Positions 13,547-25,900 of a DNA stretch of 64,000 nucleotides are shown in pieces. The stretch is taken from positions 2,315,182-2,379,181 of the forward strand of contig CM040445.1 in the NCBI GenBank assembly GCA_022749755.1. Direction: 5' to 3'. This stretch comes from Azadirachta indica (taxonomy: Eukaryota > Streptophyta > Magnoliopsida > Sapindales > Meliaceae). The position numbers were made by a program, and so were the translations under genes. The notes under the pieces are model-generated. The model was not told where the DNA came from and ran no database searches. It saw nothing but the letters and a program-made list of their open reading frames with translations. Within the stretch, counting starts at the first letter, position 1. The number at the start of each line of letters is the position of its first letter.

Positions 13547-13987
13547 ACCATATTTGAGTTGATTGGAAGTCGTTTTTCATAATATCAAGAGAAGTCCATG
13601 AATGTAATGTATGCAAAGCATTTGATTAAGAAATCTAATTGGAAATTTAAGAACAAAATAACCATAATCATAAAACATATGTAAATATGCGTAGATCTGT
13701 GCTGTTGTTGGTTCTAATTTTATTTATGGAAATAAAGATTTGAGGGCTTTTAAGTAATTGCAGAAGTCAACATAAACATATGAAAATATCCCTTACATAA
13801 ATTAAAATTAAGGCAAATCATACATAGATTCTATTTTATTACCTTAATTACATTTACACCTCTACTTTGAAAATAATTATTAATCACGCTACTTCTATCA
13901 TCATTTATGTGAAAATTCACTATTCATATTAATTGGTTCAACAAGACATTTAAGCTGATTAAGTGTCAAATGAAAATAATAATAAAA

Positions 13988-14054
13988 AAATATATATATA
14001 TATAGGTGTGAGTAGTAGTAAAGTAGTGCATAGTGCATATATATATATATATAT
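13988..14054. repeat. Two (TA)n microsatellite tracts
   Basis: Short (TA)n runs occur at about 13988-14004 and 14037-14054, separated by a stretch with repeated AGTAG and TAGTGCA words. Confidence 0.7.
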
Positions 14055-15243
14055 TGTTTGTTTGTTTGTTTTCGATTTTGCAAAGGGAATGAAAAGCCAC
14101 TAAACAAATTTAAGAAAAAATTGAATTCGAGGGAAAGAGAAGAAAAAGAAAAGAAAAAGAGAAAAAAAAAAGAACAAATAGACAGAATTCTCTAGAAGAA
14201 TCGAAAAAAATGCAAAAAAAAAATATTGAAAAGTTAAATTGATATTTAAAAACCCAGTGGGTGATATATTTATGAAATTAAAACAGTTTAATTACTGTAT
14301 TTGTGATATATTTTAAGTTTTCAATCAGTTTTAATGATAAACTGTTAAATTATGTGTTTTTAGGAAGCAATGCAGTGATAAATAATCCAGAAGATTTCAA
14401 ACTTTTCAGAGATTGAGTTATTGAACTGTGAGTAGATATATTTTTAAAACACTATCGATTTATAATATGTTTAAAATGTTAAACATAACATGATTAACCT
14501 GTTTATTAATATGTTAAATTTTATCATATGTAAAGTGACATTTAAAATTATGCATGATGTTTAATAATTGTGTGAAAGTAATTATTTTCTATTTGAATAT
14601 TGTCTTTGTTTGTTTAAAGCACCTCACATGTAAGGTTCTCGAGACCCATGGAAATATATATATATATATATATGTGAGCTTCTCGGGCGATCAAATGAGC
14701 CTGCCTGGTTAAGTATGGTTTTTTCCACTTGGACGATGGTCCTGCCAAGTATGTTATCCTTTGGGTATTAGTTGAGTGTTATATGAGTTGTTTGTGATGA
14801 TATACATTCTTATTGTGTAAGTGATAATTCAATTTATATATAATTTTAAAATGTTTTATAATATTTATATAAAAACATATTTTCTATTAAATTATATCTA
14901 CTCACTGAGCCGTGATCTCACCCTTTTTCCTATTTTCCTTATTTCTCTTTAGGTCATGCAAAATTTCGTATACGGTGAAATTTTGTAAATAAGATTGAGA
15001 CCACTGTATGCATGCCGTATGAAACATTTTGAGCATGCCATGTATGTATATGATTATATATCTATGTATGATGAGACATAAAAACTTAATATATATTAAT
15101 AATGGAGGCTAAAGACTATTTTTTTCTTCATTTATGAATTTTATTATATAATGTGTATGAAAAATGATACGTAGCATGTATAAGTATGTAGCAAGATTCG
15201 CTCCGGATTCTTAAGAAAAGTCGGGGCAGGTCTTGTTATTCAA

Positions 15244-16052
15244 TGACAAAAATACTATACCCTTTATTTGACCAATGTAATAACATCAATATCCTTTTCT
15301 ATAATTTTTAGTTAATTTTTTTTATTTAAATGAATTAGTTGTATAAAAATAATTTAATTTCAATTAAAAATAGATGTTTAATTTATTTTCAATTTTATTT
15401 TTTATTTTTATTTTAAAATTTTCACTTTTTTTTTTATTTTGACTTTAAAATTTATACTTTTTTTTTTTTTATTTTTTATCCTAATCTATAATTAAAACAA
15501 CGCTCATACGTTATCAAACAATAATCATAAATTTAATAATTGATAAGAAAATAGTAAAATAATATAAAAATAATTAAAAATAATGTTATTTATTGACAGA
15601 AAATTAAATATGTATTGAAAATTTTCACTTTAAACATAAAACTATAATTATTTTTAATTATTTTTAATTTTTTTTTATATTATTTGACTATTTTTCTTAT
15701 CACTTAATGATTCTATGAATATTATTTTCTAATATATAAATATTGTGAAAAAATAAAAAATGATGAAAACTTTAAAAATATTTAAAAAAAAAAAGATAGA
15801 AACCTTAAAATAAAAAAATAGAATTAAAATAAAATTAAACTTTTAAATTTTTAGTTGAAATAAAATTTTCTTTGTATAATTAACTTTATTTAAGTAAAAA
15901 AATCAATTAAAAATTATAAAAAAGATATTTATTTAAATTTTTAGTTGAAATAAAATTTTCTTTGTATAATTAACTTATTTAAGTAAAAAAATCAACCAAA
16001 AATTATAAAAAAGATATTTATATAAAGAAGGGTCAATGAAATACTTTTGTCA
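15244..16052. mobile_element. TIR element of about 0.8 kb, non-coding DNA transposon remnant
   Basis: The left end TGACAAAAATACTATACCC and the right end, read on the minus strand as TGACAAAAGTATTTCATTG, are related. The similarity continues inward for more than 100 bases (ATATCNTTTT, ATAATTTTTNGTTNATTTTTTT, ACTTAAATNAGTT-type blocks). The interior is A/T-rich with no transposase frame. TTATTCAAT overlaps the left boundary, and the same word recurs just outside the right end (after TTAAA), which may be a displaced target duplication. The right arm contains an internal direct duplication, annotated separately. Confidence 0.6.
15842..16020. repeat. Tandem duplication, two units of about 90 bp
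   Basis: The segment starting TTTAAATTTTTAGTTGAAAT at about 15842 is repeated almost unchanged from about 15932, including TTTCTTTGTATAATTAACTT and AAAAAAGATATTTAT. It lies inside the right arm of the TIR element, so that arm is longer than the left. Confidence 0.85.
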
Positions 16053-16300
16053 TTAAATTATTCAATAATTATTTTTAACCAAAAAGTCGATAAAAAGAGA
16101 TATGTTTAATAATTATTTTCAAAATATGAGTATAGATATGATTTAAACAATAAAGTGGAGTTCTCAATATCATTTGTTCTTAAATTTAGTTTGACTCACG
16201 TTGACTTTTTAATATTTATGGCTATTATTACTGGGAATTGTCAGACTTTTTTTTAATTTTTAAGTATTTTACTTAATTAGTATTTTTTTTGTATTGTTTT

Positions 16301-16361
16301 TGTGTTGGCTTGCATGTTTTTTTTTTTTTTTTTTTTTTAATCACGTGTTGGCTTGCATGTT
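16301..16361 (-). mobile_element. Poly(T) tract between 17-bp direct repeats (bare poly(A) retroposition footprint)
   Basis: The 17-mer GTGTTGGCTTGCATGTT occurs at 16302-16318 and again at 16345-16361. Between them are about 20 T residues and AATCAC. On the minus strand this is a target duplication, six bases, a poly(A) run and the second duplication. That is the layout left by LINE-type target-primed integration of an extremely 5'-truncated transcript. Replication slippage is a weaker alternative, because the repeat unit itself is not low-complexity. Confidence 0.6.
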
Positions 16362-16680
16362 ATACACTAGTAAAATTTTGTGTTTAAAATGTAAATCTTG
16401 TTTTAGCAAGCCCTTGTGGTACACCGAAACTATATTCCTTCACACGTTTAATTGTATTTTTAATTTATCTTAAATTTTATTTTAAAAAGTTAAATTGGGG
16501 AAAAAAAATGAAGATCTCATTATTCAATTAATAAATTTCACATCAGTACGTAAAATAAAAATTGAAAAACTATTTGATTTTTTTTTTTTTGAATATTAAA
16601 CTGTTTGAACTTGAAAATTTCAAATAAATTAATGTCTAAATCCTCCCGCAAAAATTAATTTGCGATTAACTATCTGATAG

Positions 16681-16704
16681 CCACGTGTGAATATATTACG
16701 TGTC
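16681..16704 (+). promoter_or_regulatory. Paired ABRE/G-box-like motifs upstream of the PIAL-type gene
   Basis: CCACGTGT (16681-16688) and TTACGTGTC (16696-16704) lie about 265-285 bases before the start codon. Two ACGT-core elements this close together are the arrangement associated with ABA- or stress-responsive bZIP binding in plants. Function is inferred from motif and position. Confidence 0.4.
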
Positions 16705-16967
16705 AGAGTAAAATTATTCTCATTTGATTGATACCCATTTTCTTCGGCCACAAGTTATATCGCCGACAAACCACGGCCAAAATTACGGCTCGCCCAATCT
16801 GGCATAACGCAAACAACCCATCTTGAATAGATTCCCTGTCATCAATTTCCATTAAAAGCCGGTGTAAATACATACGCCCGTAAAATTGCTTACTCGTCCG
16901 TACACTCGCTGTAATTTATTTTTTTAAAAAAAAATCCTTATTCGCTCTTACGCCATCAGACATAAAG

Positions 16968-19900
16968 ATGAGCGGCGCGGCAATTCCTCCGGCGGTGGCT
17001 GGGGGAGTGCTTCAGCCGCTGATCATAGGACCGGGGCAGAAGATTTCGGCATCGTGGGCGAATTCCATTAGATTTACAACCGCTATGGACAGATTGGCCG
17101 CCTATGTTCTTCATCCTGGCCGCCAAAACATCAGTGAATTCTTCAGCCTCTGCATCTCCCTCGCAAGGTCCATTTAAACACGTATACACATAGACATCTC
17201 TATTTAAGCACCATAATCCCTATTTGTTTTGTAATTTACTGCGTTGTTGCAATAGCCTATTGTTGGAAAAATTTAGAGTTAATTGAATAGAGTAGAAAGC
17301 TTTTTTGTTTTGCTTGCTTATTTGCTGAAAGTGTACAAGTTCAGGTGGATTTAGGCTTGGTTGCTGGTATTTCTGATGTGTTTGAAAAGTAAAGTTGGAA
17401 AATGGTTCCTTAACACTAATTTTAGTGGGACTCAGCCATTTTTTCATTAATATTTGACATCTAGTACTTAGTTTTTCTCTGTTTTAACACCTCAATATCA
17501 AGCTTTAACTTAGCTTTTTCTTTTTTCTTTCAAGTCTTGGTGGCACAGAATTCCATCGTAGAAATCAAATTGTTTGGAATTGGACGTTATTTTCTTCAGA
17601 AATCAAGAATCAGCTTTTCCACTTTCACTCACTTCCAGTTCCCAAGTTCTAAGACTACGTTTGTAGTCGAGATGTTGTGGTTTTGAAGCATTTGTGGGAT
17701 GAAATCACTGAATGTATATAAGTGGAAAAAATCCTCATTGAATGTTAGAAGCATTTATCAACCACTTTAGTTTTGTGCTGGCACACGACTAAAGCACATC
17801 AGTCCCAAACTAAGCCTAATTGTATGTGCCAAAGAAAATGTTCATCTTTCTACATGAAGTGTAAATTGCTTTATGGTTGTTTCTTTTAATTTTTTCTAAT
17901 TTGATTTCCATCTTTATCTTTTTCTAGTTGGTATATCTTTTGCATAGGTTGGATGCAAATCACTATTTTGTTTTTTCCTTGTTGACTGGGCATTGAGAAA
18001 CAGAAACCTTAAATCAGATGAGCTGTACGTCTACATAGACACAATTCTGATGAGTCTTTACAATGTTGTAGGGAACACATTAAAAAACCATCTGATGGAA
18101 GCATTTTGTTTGTTGTAATAGAGATCCATTGCCTGGCATATTATTCTATCTGGATTAAAATAATGCTATCTTTTGCTATGCATGACTTGATTAACTTTGA
18201 AAATACAGGGGTATTGATTTTGCGGTTGCAAACAATGAAGTTCCTCCCAGAGCTCGGGAGTTACCCGTAATATTGAAAACTGTAAGTTGTTTAGTGTCCT
18301 TAAGAAATACCTTAATATTTTACCTCTTCTGGTTTCATGTTACTCACTCAATTATGATGAAATATGCACATCCATGTTTGGTTTCCCGTAAGTGAAAATC
18401 TCATCCATATTCAGATGGTTGATGCTATTAGCTTCTTTTGCCGCTTAATCTTGGTCATTCTGTCTATATGTTCTCTGTAAAGTGGATGGCTTTTCAGACT
18501 GATGAATGATTTGTAAAATTAAAAGTATGCATTTGTTTCCATGACATCAGATTCATAATTCACCTTATATATGTATTGCTAATATGTCTTATTCTGATCT
18601 TCAAGTTTTCAATTGCTGAATTACTATTATCTGCTGTTTCCTTTTGGTAAAGTGATTCATAAGCTTTGCTTATCGCTATTGACGCAATTTTTTTTTTGTC
18701 TCTTCTTTTACTTGAAAGGCATTTTCTACTTATCTGTCTCATTTAATAAATACATCCAGTCTCTGATGTAATGTCCTTGTGGTATAAAGTATCGTCTACT
18801 TGTTTCTTTCAGATTCTTTTTTTTTTTTCTTTTTTTCGGTCTCTATGAGGATTACAAAAGTTGGTTTGATTAATCTCTAAGTTTCTGTGTCCCTATCAAA
18901 TTGAAATACAGATATCATAATTTCAAATGCTTACTTTTGAGTGCTGTGTAGGTATGCAGACAGAAAAATGATCTCTTGTATCAAGCAGCTCTCATGGTGC
19001 TGATGTTCTCCATTAAGGTATTTTAAATGCCTGCCATTCTTTAAGATTGAGACCTAAGTTGAGTCAATTTAGATTTGATGTTGCTTGGCTGCTTGCAAGT
19101 TTGAACTTCCACCAATGACTTAGTGCAGTCCTTCTTTCTGCATGGTTCCCATTCGGGGAATGGTTTGGACTACAGTGATTGCCTCTTTTCTGGGGAAGAT
19201 GGATGGATCTAATTTTTTATCTTCTGCGGTAACTTGGTACATTGGATAGGAATCTTTTGAATGTTTGAACAGTACATATGCTCCAGGGATCAAATGTAAC
19301 TCTGCAAAAATTAGGTTATGTTTTGTGATTCCTTCAAATGCCTTTATTTCACTTGTTTATTTGTCATTTTGTCATTTTTTCATTTTGTTATTTCTGCTGT
19401 CAAATACCTAATGCAAGGGAAGTTCATTTTAGTTAAAATTTTATGTTTTTATCTTACTCGTACTCTTAAGATGTCTTTAAGAATGGCCTAAAGTCCTACA
19501 TTGTATATTCTAAAATTTTCTAGATAACTTGTTAATGAAATATTTAACTGGTGTTGTGTTCTGATGGTAGAGTGCTTGTAAACTTGGATGGTTTTCAGTT
19601 CAGGAGGCTCAAGAACTTCTTTCTCTTACTAATGAGGTTTGCTACTGACTATTTTCTTGTGGAGATTAATGGCATATGTATGCTGTTGATTTTGCTGCAA
19701 TCATGTTTCTGGATTTTTAGATAGGAAGCGGCTTCTTAAATCCTGGAGGTATTAATGCTGGGCCAAGCAATTTGGTTTCCAATGTTTCAACAATCATGAG
19801 CAGGTAGGAGTGTAATTTTATTCTGTTAAAATCCCTATAAATGATATTTGCATAATAAAAACATGGATAATTCTTCTTCCAGCTTCAGATTTCTTTTTTG

Positions 19901-22900
19901 CTAGTAGTAGTCGTATTGGCTTCTTCTATCACCTTCATGACTAAGCAATAATAGTGAAACTCCTTTCATGTGTCTTTACTAGTTTAAACATGCCACTTGT
20001 GGCTCTTTTAGATTTTCACTCAGGTATTATGCCAAATAATAATAATGTTTTCTATCCGTTGGAGTACAATCCAGGGCTGTTTTTAACTTCACCTCTAAGC
20101 TTGCCAGATGCTAGGAGCATTATTGAATCTGATAATGATAATATTAACATTTTTTCAGATTGAGCCTGTATTGTAGCTATTATATTTTTCAATTAGATTC
20201 TATGTCAATCCGATGTATCTGTATTTTAGGGTAATTGCAAATTGAGAGCATCATAGTGACGTGTTACAACATGGAAGTCATAATTTTTGCTATTTCTTTC
20301 AACACTATAATATGGAATGTCTGTGGAGTGTCTATATATGTTTCAAGGAAACACAGTTAATAATGATTTTTATCATGAAGGATTATCTGAAAGCTCATTC
20401 TTTAACTTTCTCTGTTCAGGTTCTATCCCCTACTGAAGATGGGCCAAATACTTGCTTCTCTTGAAGTTGAGGTGCTTTCTAATGCCATTACATGTTACTC
20501 ACTCATTTATTTGGATTGTTGTGGGGTGTAGAGAAACTGCCAGAGTGCGATGGGGGGATTATGGATTTTGAAGTACAGGGGTTAAACCATATTTTTAATG
20601 AGTTAATAGGGGGTTTCTGTTGTTTTATGATTTTTTCCTACAAAAAATACTTGAAGCATACATTAATCTATGTTTGTTGCTATGTAGCCTGGATACGGAG
20701 CATTCCTGATTGATTTCCATATCTCAAAGAATCCACCGCATTCTCCCCAAGAAAAAATAGTAAGCATCTCTCATTCAAATTAGATTTTTAAAATTGTATA
20801 AAGTGCAATGTCAGGAAAAGCCCTTTATACTTGATTAAGTGGGATTTGATTAAGTCATTTTTTTTCTTTTGTTATCATCTAGTTTTGGCTTAATTACATG
20901 GACTAAAAGTTTGGTTGAATATATACTTTTCCAGTGAATCAAAGTCAGAATATTCTTTTATGTATGTAGTCCTTGGTAAAGGAGATCTTCTTCATGAATG
21001 CCTCATTGCTTGTTGATGTGTGGTCTGGTTCTTTTTTGTTTCCTGTCATCTTTTTTTTCTTTTATGAACTACATCATGCTCATTCATCTTACTATTGTGC
21101 TCATGTTGTCTCAGCATTGGAACTGCTAATTTTCTATTGTTAGGGTATAATTTATGAAAGATTTGAGCGGTTCAGCATGATGTTGATCATTCCTTCTAGG
21201 TTACATTTTGTATCTTGTTATTTTAAAGTCATTGGACTGCTGACCTTATGCCTTCCACAAGCAATTGATCATGATCAGAAGATTTGTAGGACTATGCAGT
21301 GTAATATTTGCTAGTAGAAATTAGCAGTAGTGGGTGCATTATATAACTGCGCTTCTGTGTCTAGTGTTTTAGAGTTGTGTTTGTCAAATACAGTCATTGT
21401 TGGAAACATAGGAGTTTGCGTGATGCAGCCATTTTATGGGCAATGGATCTCAACTGATATATATGGTTCAAATATCTTGTCGACGTTACATTTTGCAGTC
21501 CACCTTCTTATAGTTTATATTTTTTTCTGCAATATTAGAAACATTGATTATAGAGAACATTTATATCTTACTTTTGTTCTCTATTCCATTTTGCCTGTAG
21601 CGGTTATTTGTAGCACAAACAGATAAATTGGAGACATCTGCTTGCATTATAAGTCCTCAACAAGTGAAGTATGAATCATGTTTCTTTTTCTTCTCAATTT
21701 CCTTTTTATTGAGTAGAGTTATTTCGGCTTTTTAATCTCTCTCTGTAAACATTTGTAGCTTTCTTTTAAATGGAAAGGGAGTCGAGAGAAGAACTAATGT
21801 GTTCATGGTTCGTACAATTACACGTACTTCATGGATAAGTTTATGTATAGAGCAGCACCTGAAGCATAATTGAACATTTCTTTGTGTGTTTCTTATTGTT
21901 TGTCAGGACACTGGACCACAGTTGCCAACAAATGTGTCTGGAATGCTCAAATATGGAACGAATCTTCTTCAAGCGGTGGGCCAGTTCAATGGTATGGTTG
22001 AAAATAGGTTTATATCTCTATAGATTCCAGTTTTGCTGTGATATTGCTCTGACAGACATTGTGGACATTGTCAAGGTAAATATATTATAGTTGTTGCGTT
22101 TATGAGTACGACATCATCAGTTGACTCTCCTGTGCTACAAGATTATGTTCAGCCTGGTATTACCGTGCAAGATACAGGTATGCATAAGAGGGAAGAAAAG
22201 GATATAACACTCTTTAGTCCATTAAGCTTTTTACATCATGACAATGTCATATTGGATTCTGTAGTCATTCGCTATTTGTTCTTGCTTTTATATTTCCTAA
22301 TCTCATTTCTTTTGGTGTGTTAGACTCTGACATAATTGAGGGGCCATCAAGAATATCACTCAATTGTCCGATAAGGTATGCTATGATACAAGTTTTTTTT
22401 TTTTTTTTAAATACTGTGAATTGCATAGTGGTACAGTACGTTAACGTTTCGTATGGCTCACCATCCGATATCTACAGCATTGATTGATGTTTGTATGTGC
22501 TTTGGGCTTCAATTTCATTTTTGTATGGGTATATTGGATCTGATGGTGATAGTAGGGTAACCAATGTTTACGGTATATGGACAGGACTACAGTCTACAAG
22601 TTCATTTTGTGGGTATTGTTAAAGAAAATAAAAAATATTATATTGAGTCGTTGTTGAATTACAAACTAAGCATATGGACATGTTTTTATTTAGGATAAAA
22701 TAATAAGATTATATAAATTAGGAATCCCGAACAAACTGGAAAGAGACCTATATTACTTGAATTAAAAATATACTTTATTAAATTAAGCTTGGTGAAAGTT
22801 TAATTTTAATTCTAACACTTCTTAAACTCAAGACGGTAGAACAAACTTGAGTTTGGAAGCCGTTGCAGTTAAGAAGTAGGTCAAAAAATGCCAAAGCAGT

Positions 22901-25900
22901 TGTGAGGAAAAGAACTATGTAGTAGAGCCTAGAGGCGAGTAGTATTAGTGCCTTTCATGAGGCGAGTAATGGTGAAGATTTTTGAGTGTGGCCAAAAAAG
23001 AGGTTTTATAGATAGAATCCATGAGTTATTCGCAAATTCCAGAGGAATAGAAGCTGGATAGTACCCTTGTTAAAGTAGATATAAACAGTACCAAGAACAG
23101 TAACTTGGATTAGTGTCTCTAGAATTCTTTTTTCTATATTTTTTTTTGATAGAAGGTTAAATCATGCTTAGTAATGACTTTTTAGGGTAGCACATTATTG
23201 CAATCACAACTTTTCTTAAATTTAAAATTGAACCTGCTTTGATACCATATTAAAGAAATAAAAAATATTATATAAATTAAGTACATGGACATGGTTTTAT
23301 ATAAGTTAAAATAATCAAATAACATAAATTAGGAAAAGAATAATATTACTAGAACTAAAATAACCAAACCCAGTGAATATAATTTTATTTAATTTTAATT
23401 TTAATAGGTGTATTGCATCTAACAGTGATAGTAGGCTAGCCAATGTGAAAGTGACCTAACTTTGGGAAGGAAGAGAAATGTGCAAGCTACTTTATTTCCC
23501 TTCACCCCCAAGATCCTCATTCGACCATTAAGTGGCCTAAAACCTTCTCTCCACGTTGGTTGCTTGCCAATTGTGTGATGTTTCCGTTCAGTCTTCTATG
23601 AGCTATATTGTTCATATTCCCTTGATTGACTGGCTCCTCCATCTTGACAGTTATACACGTATAAGAACTCCTGTCAAAGGACATTCATGCAAACATCTTC
23701 AGGTGAGTATTCCTTACAGCATGACAGGTTTATTGAGAAGCAATAATTGTGTTGGGAACTGTAATCATATTTACTGTTATTCCGTTACTTGGATCTGTGG
23801 TTTACTAGGGATGTTGGATATATATTGTGTTTGTAACCACCCTTTAAGAACTCAGTTTTGATTTATAATATGGGTCCACTTCAGTGAGATTACAGTAAAA
23901 TTTTCGCATACTCTGATTTGTATTTCAGTAGATCTTGGATGCTGTTTACATGGTGATCAATCCCACTGCTCTCAATGTGTGTGCATGTGTTTGAGGTGCA
24001 CTATTTTGATTGCCATTAAACATCGCTTTGTAGACTTAAAGTGGAATTTCTTAATGTCTCTTAGCATATCTGTATAATATGGAAAATTTTGTGAGGATTT
24101 TGGAATCTTATTTGCAATAATTATAAAATTTCCAGATTGGCAACTACTTCCATGATAATTAAAATGGTGCAAATTATTATTTTACCTTTTTCTGTTTGAT
24201 AGTTTCCGAGTGTAATTTTTGTTTGCTGTAGTGCTTTGATTTTAGAAACTACATCGATATAAATTCAAGAAGACCATCCTGGCGCTGTCCACATTGTAAT
24301 CAGCATGTCTGCTATACTGATATTCGTGTTGATCAGAATATGGTTAAGGCAAGTAGCTATGCACTTGCACTTTCCCTATGGTATATTTCATCATTTCATT
24401 ATTTTAAACCTGTCGTCATTTTCCCAGGTCCTGAGAGAGGTTGGAGATAATGTTGCTGATGTAATTATCTCCGCAGATGGATCATGGAAAGCTATAATGG
24501 AAAATGATGAGAATGTGGATCGGGCACATGATAAGATCATTAGTTGTGAGAAAAAAGGGTTGGAGCAGCAAGAGTCTACTGGCATTACAAATTCCGATCC
24601 TGTTGTTTTAGATCTTACAAATGATGATGATGAGATGGATGCAGTGACCATCGATGAAACTGAAGACAGGAAACCCAATCTTCAAAGCCAACATGTTGAT
24701 ACAAATTTAGTTAGTCCGTCTGAGTTGAACAATACAGTTGTAGTTAATCAAAATGTTGTTACTGCAGATGATGACTTCTGGTCTGGCTTATTATATCCTA
24801 ATGCGTCTGCTTCCTCTGGTGTCAGGGCAGATGCTCAAACTGTTGGCAGCATTCCCGAGCATACTTCAGTCAATTTTACTACTACTCCTGTATTAACTGA
24901 TTCTACTTCTCCTGCACTTAATGGAGAAATGGAGGCTTTTGGCTATACTAATCTAACAACCTCTGTAATGCAAACTCCATATTCTGCTCCCAGTAATCTG
25001 CAGTTACAACCGACACAAACTGTGAATCCAATTGTTAACCATGAATATGGGAGGTCCTCATCACTTCCAAGATATGTAAATCGAAATCCAATAGCAGTTC
25101 AGGCTCTTCCAGCTCCATCCCAGACATCATCTCCTCTACAAAGATCAGGAACTAATTTAAATCACTTTTCTCCCGATGCTTCTTCCCTTCCTTCTAATGG
25201 TTTTAGTGATATGGAGCGACAGCAACAGTTCTCCATATCTCACACAAACACATTTTTGGGGCCAGATATGGCTTCATCTCCATCACAGCAACATTTGGCA
25301 GCTCAGGTTGGTTTTATTTTTATTGACCCTAGTAATGATTTCTTTGTTTACTGCAGTTGTTCAATTTTGAACCCCTAGTTGACTTTAATATTGACAATAA
25401 TTTTATCTGGGTTTATTGGACTTGGGCAGTTTTGCGTGTTCTGCATGTTCATCTGTTGCATTTCCCTTTTGCTTGTTTGTGTTTGATTTAGATAACATCT
25501 CATTTTTTCTACCGTCTTTTTGGTTTCTGTTTTCAGATCATCTTTCTATAGACAATTTGAATCTTGTTCTTAATCATTTTGTGCAATAGGTTGTTGGTCA
25601 TCAAGGCTCAACTCTGCTACCAGGCACCAGCAGGGTGTCTTCTGGGCTTTCAGCTGAAAACCAGAATTTACTCCGTCAGCAAGCTCTCAATCTCAGGATG
25701 CCTCCATCGAGGAGCCAGTCTCCAAGCACGATTCAATCATCTTCACCTCTCGTACGAACTCCAATTCAACAGGGAAGTGCACAAGTTGGGCTTGGCCACA
25801 CAGCAGGCAATGGAAGTAGCCAGCGTGCCAGGCTTATTGCTGCTGCTGCTCCTCGAGCAGTTAGATCTGCAACCCAAATGACTAGACAGCTGCCAACTGT

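Larger units (their letters stand above)
12153..16967. other. Spacer between TOPP and the PIAL-type gene
   Basis: The first few hundred bases are probably TOPP 3' UTR. A weak open frame lies at 13226-13546. From 13.9 to 15.2 kb there are (TA)n tracts and non-coding sequence that may be an old repeat. A TIR element occupies 15244-16052, and a poly(T) insertion with flanking duplication lies at 16301-16361. The last 300 bases are promoter-like, with ABRE-type motifs. Confidence 0.65.

Noticed and set aside
14250..15240. Possible solo LTR or non-coding gene with exon-like blocks
   Set aside because: Segments such as GAGCCTGCCTGG and CTCACTGAGCCGTG look like a dispersed plant repeat, but no second copy, ends or duplication are visible in the window.
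19954..22323. Plus-strand open frames in PIAL introns
   Set aside because: They run through introns and out of frame with the verified exons; they are chance frames in T-rich DNA.
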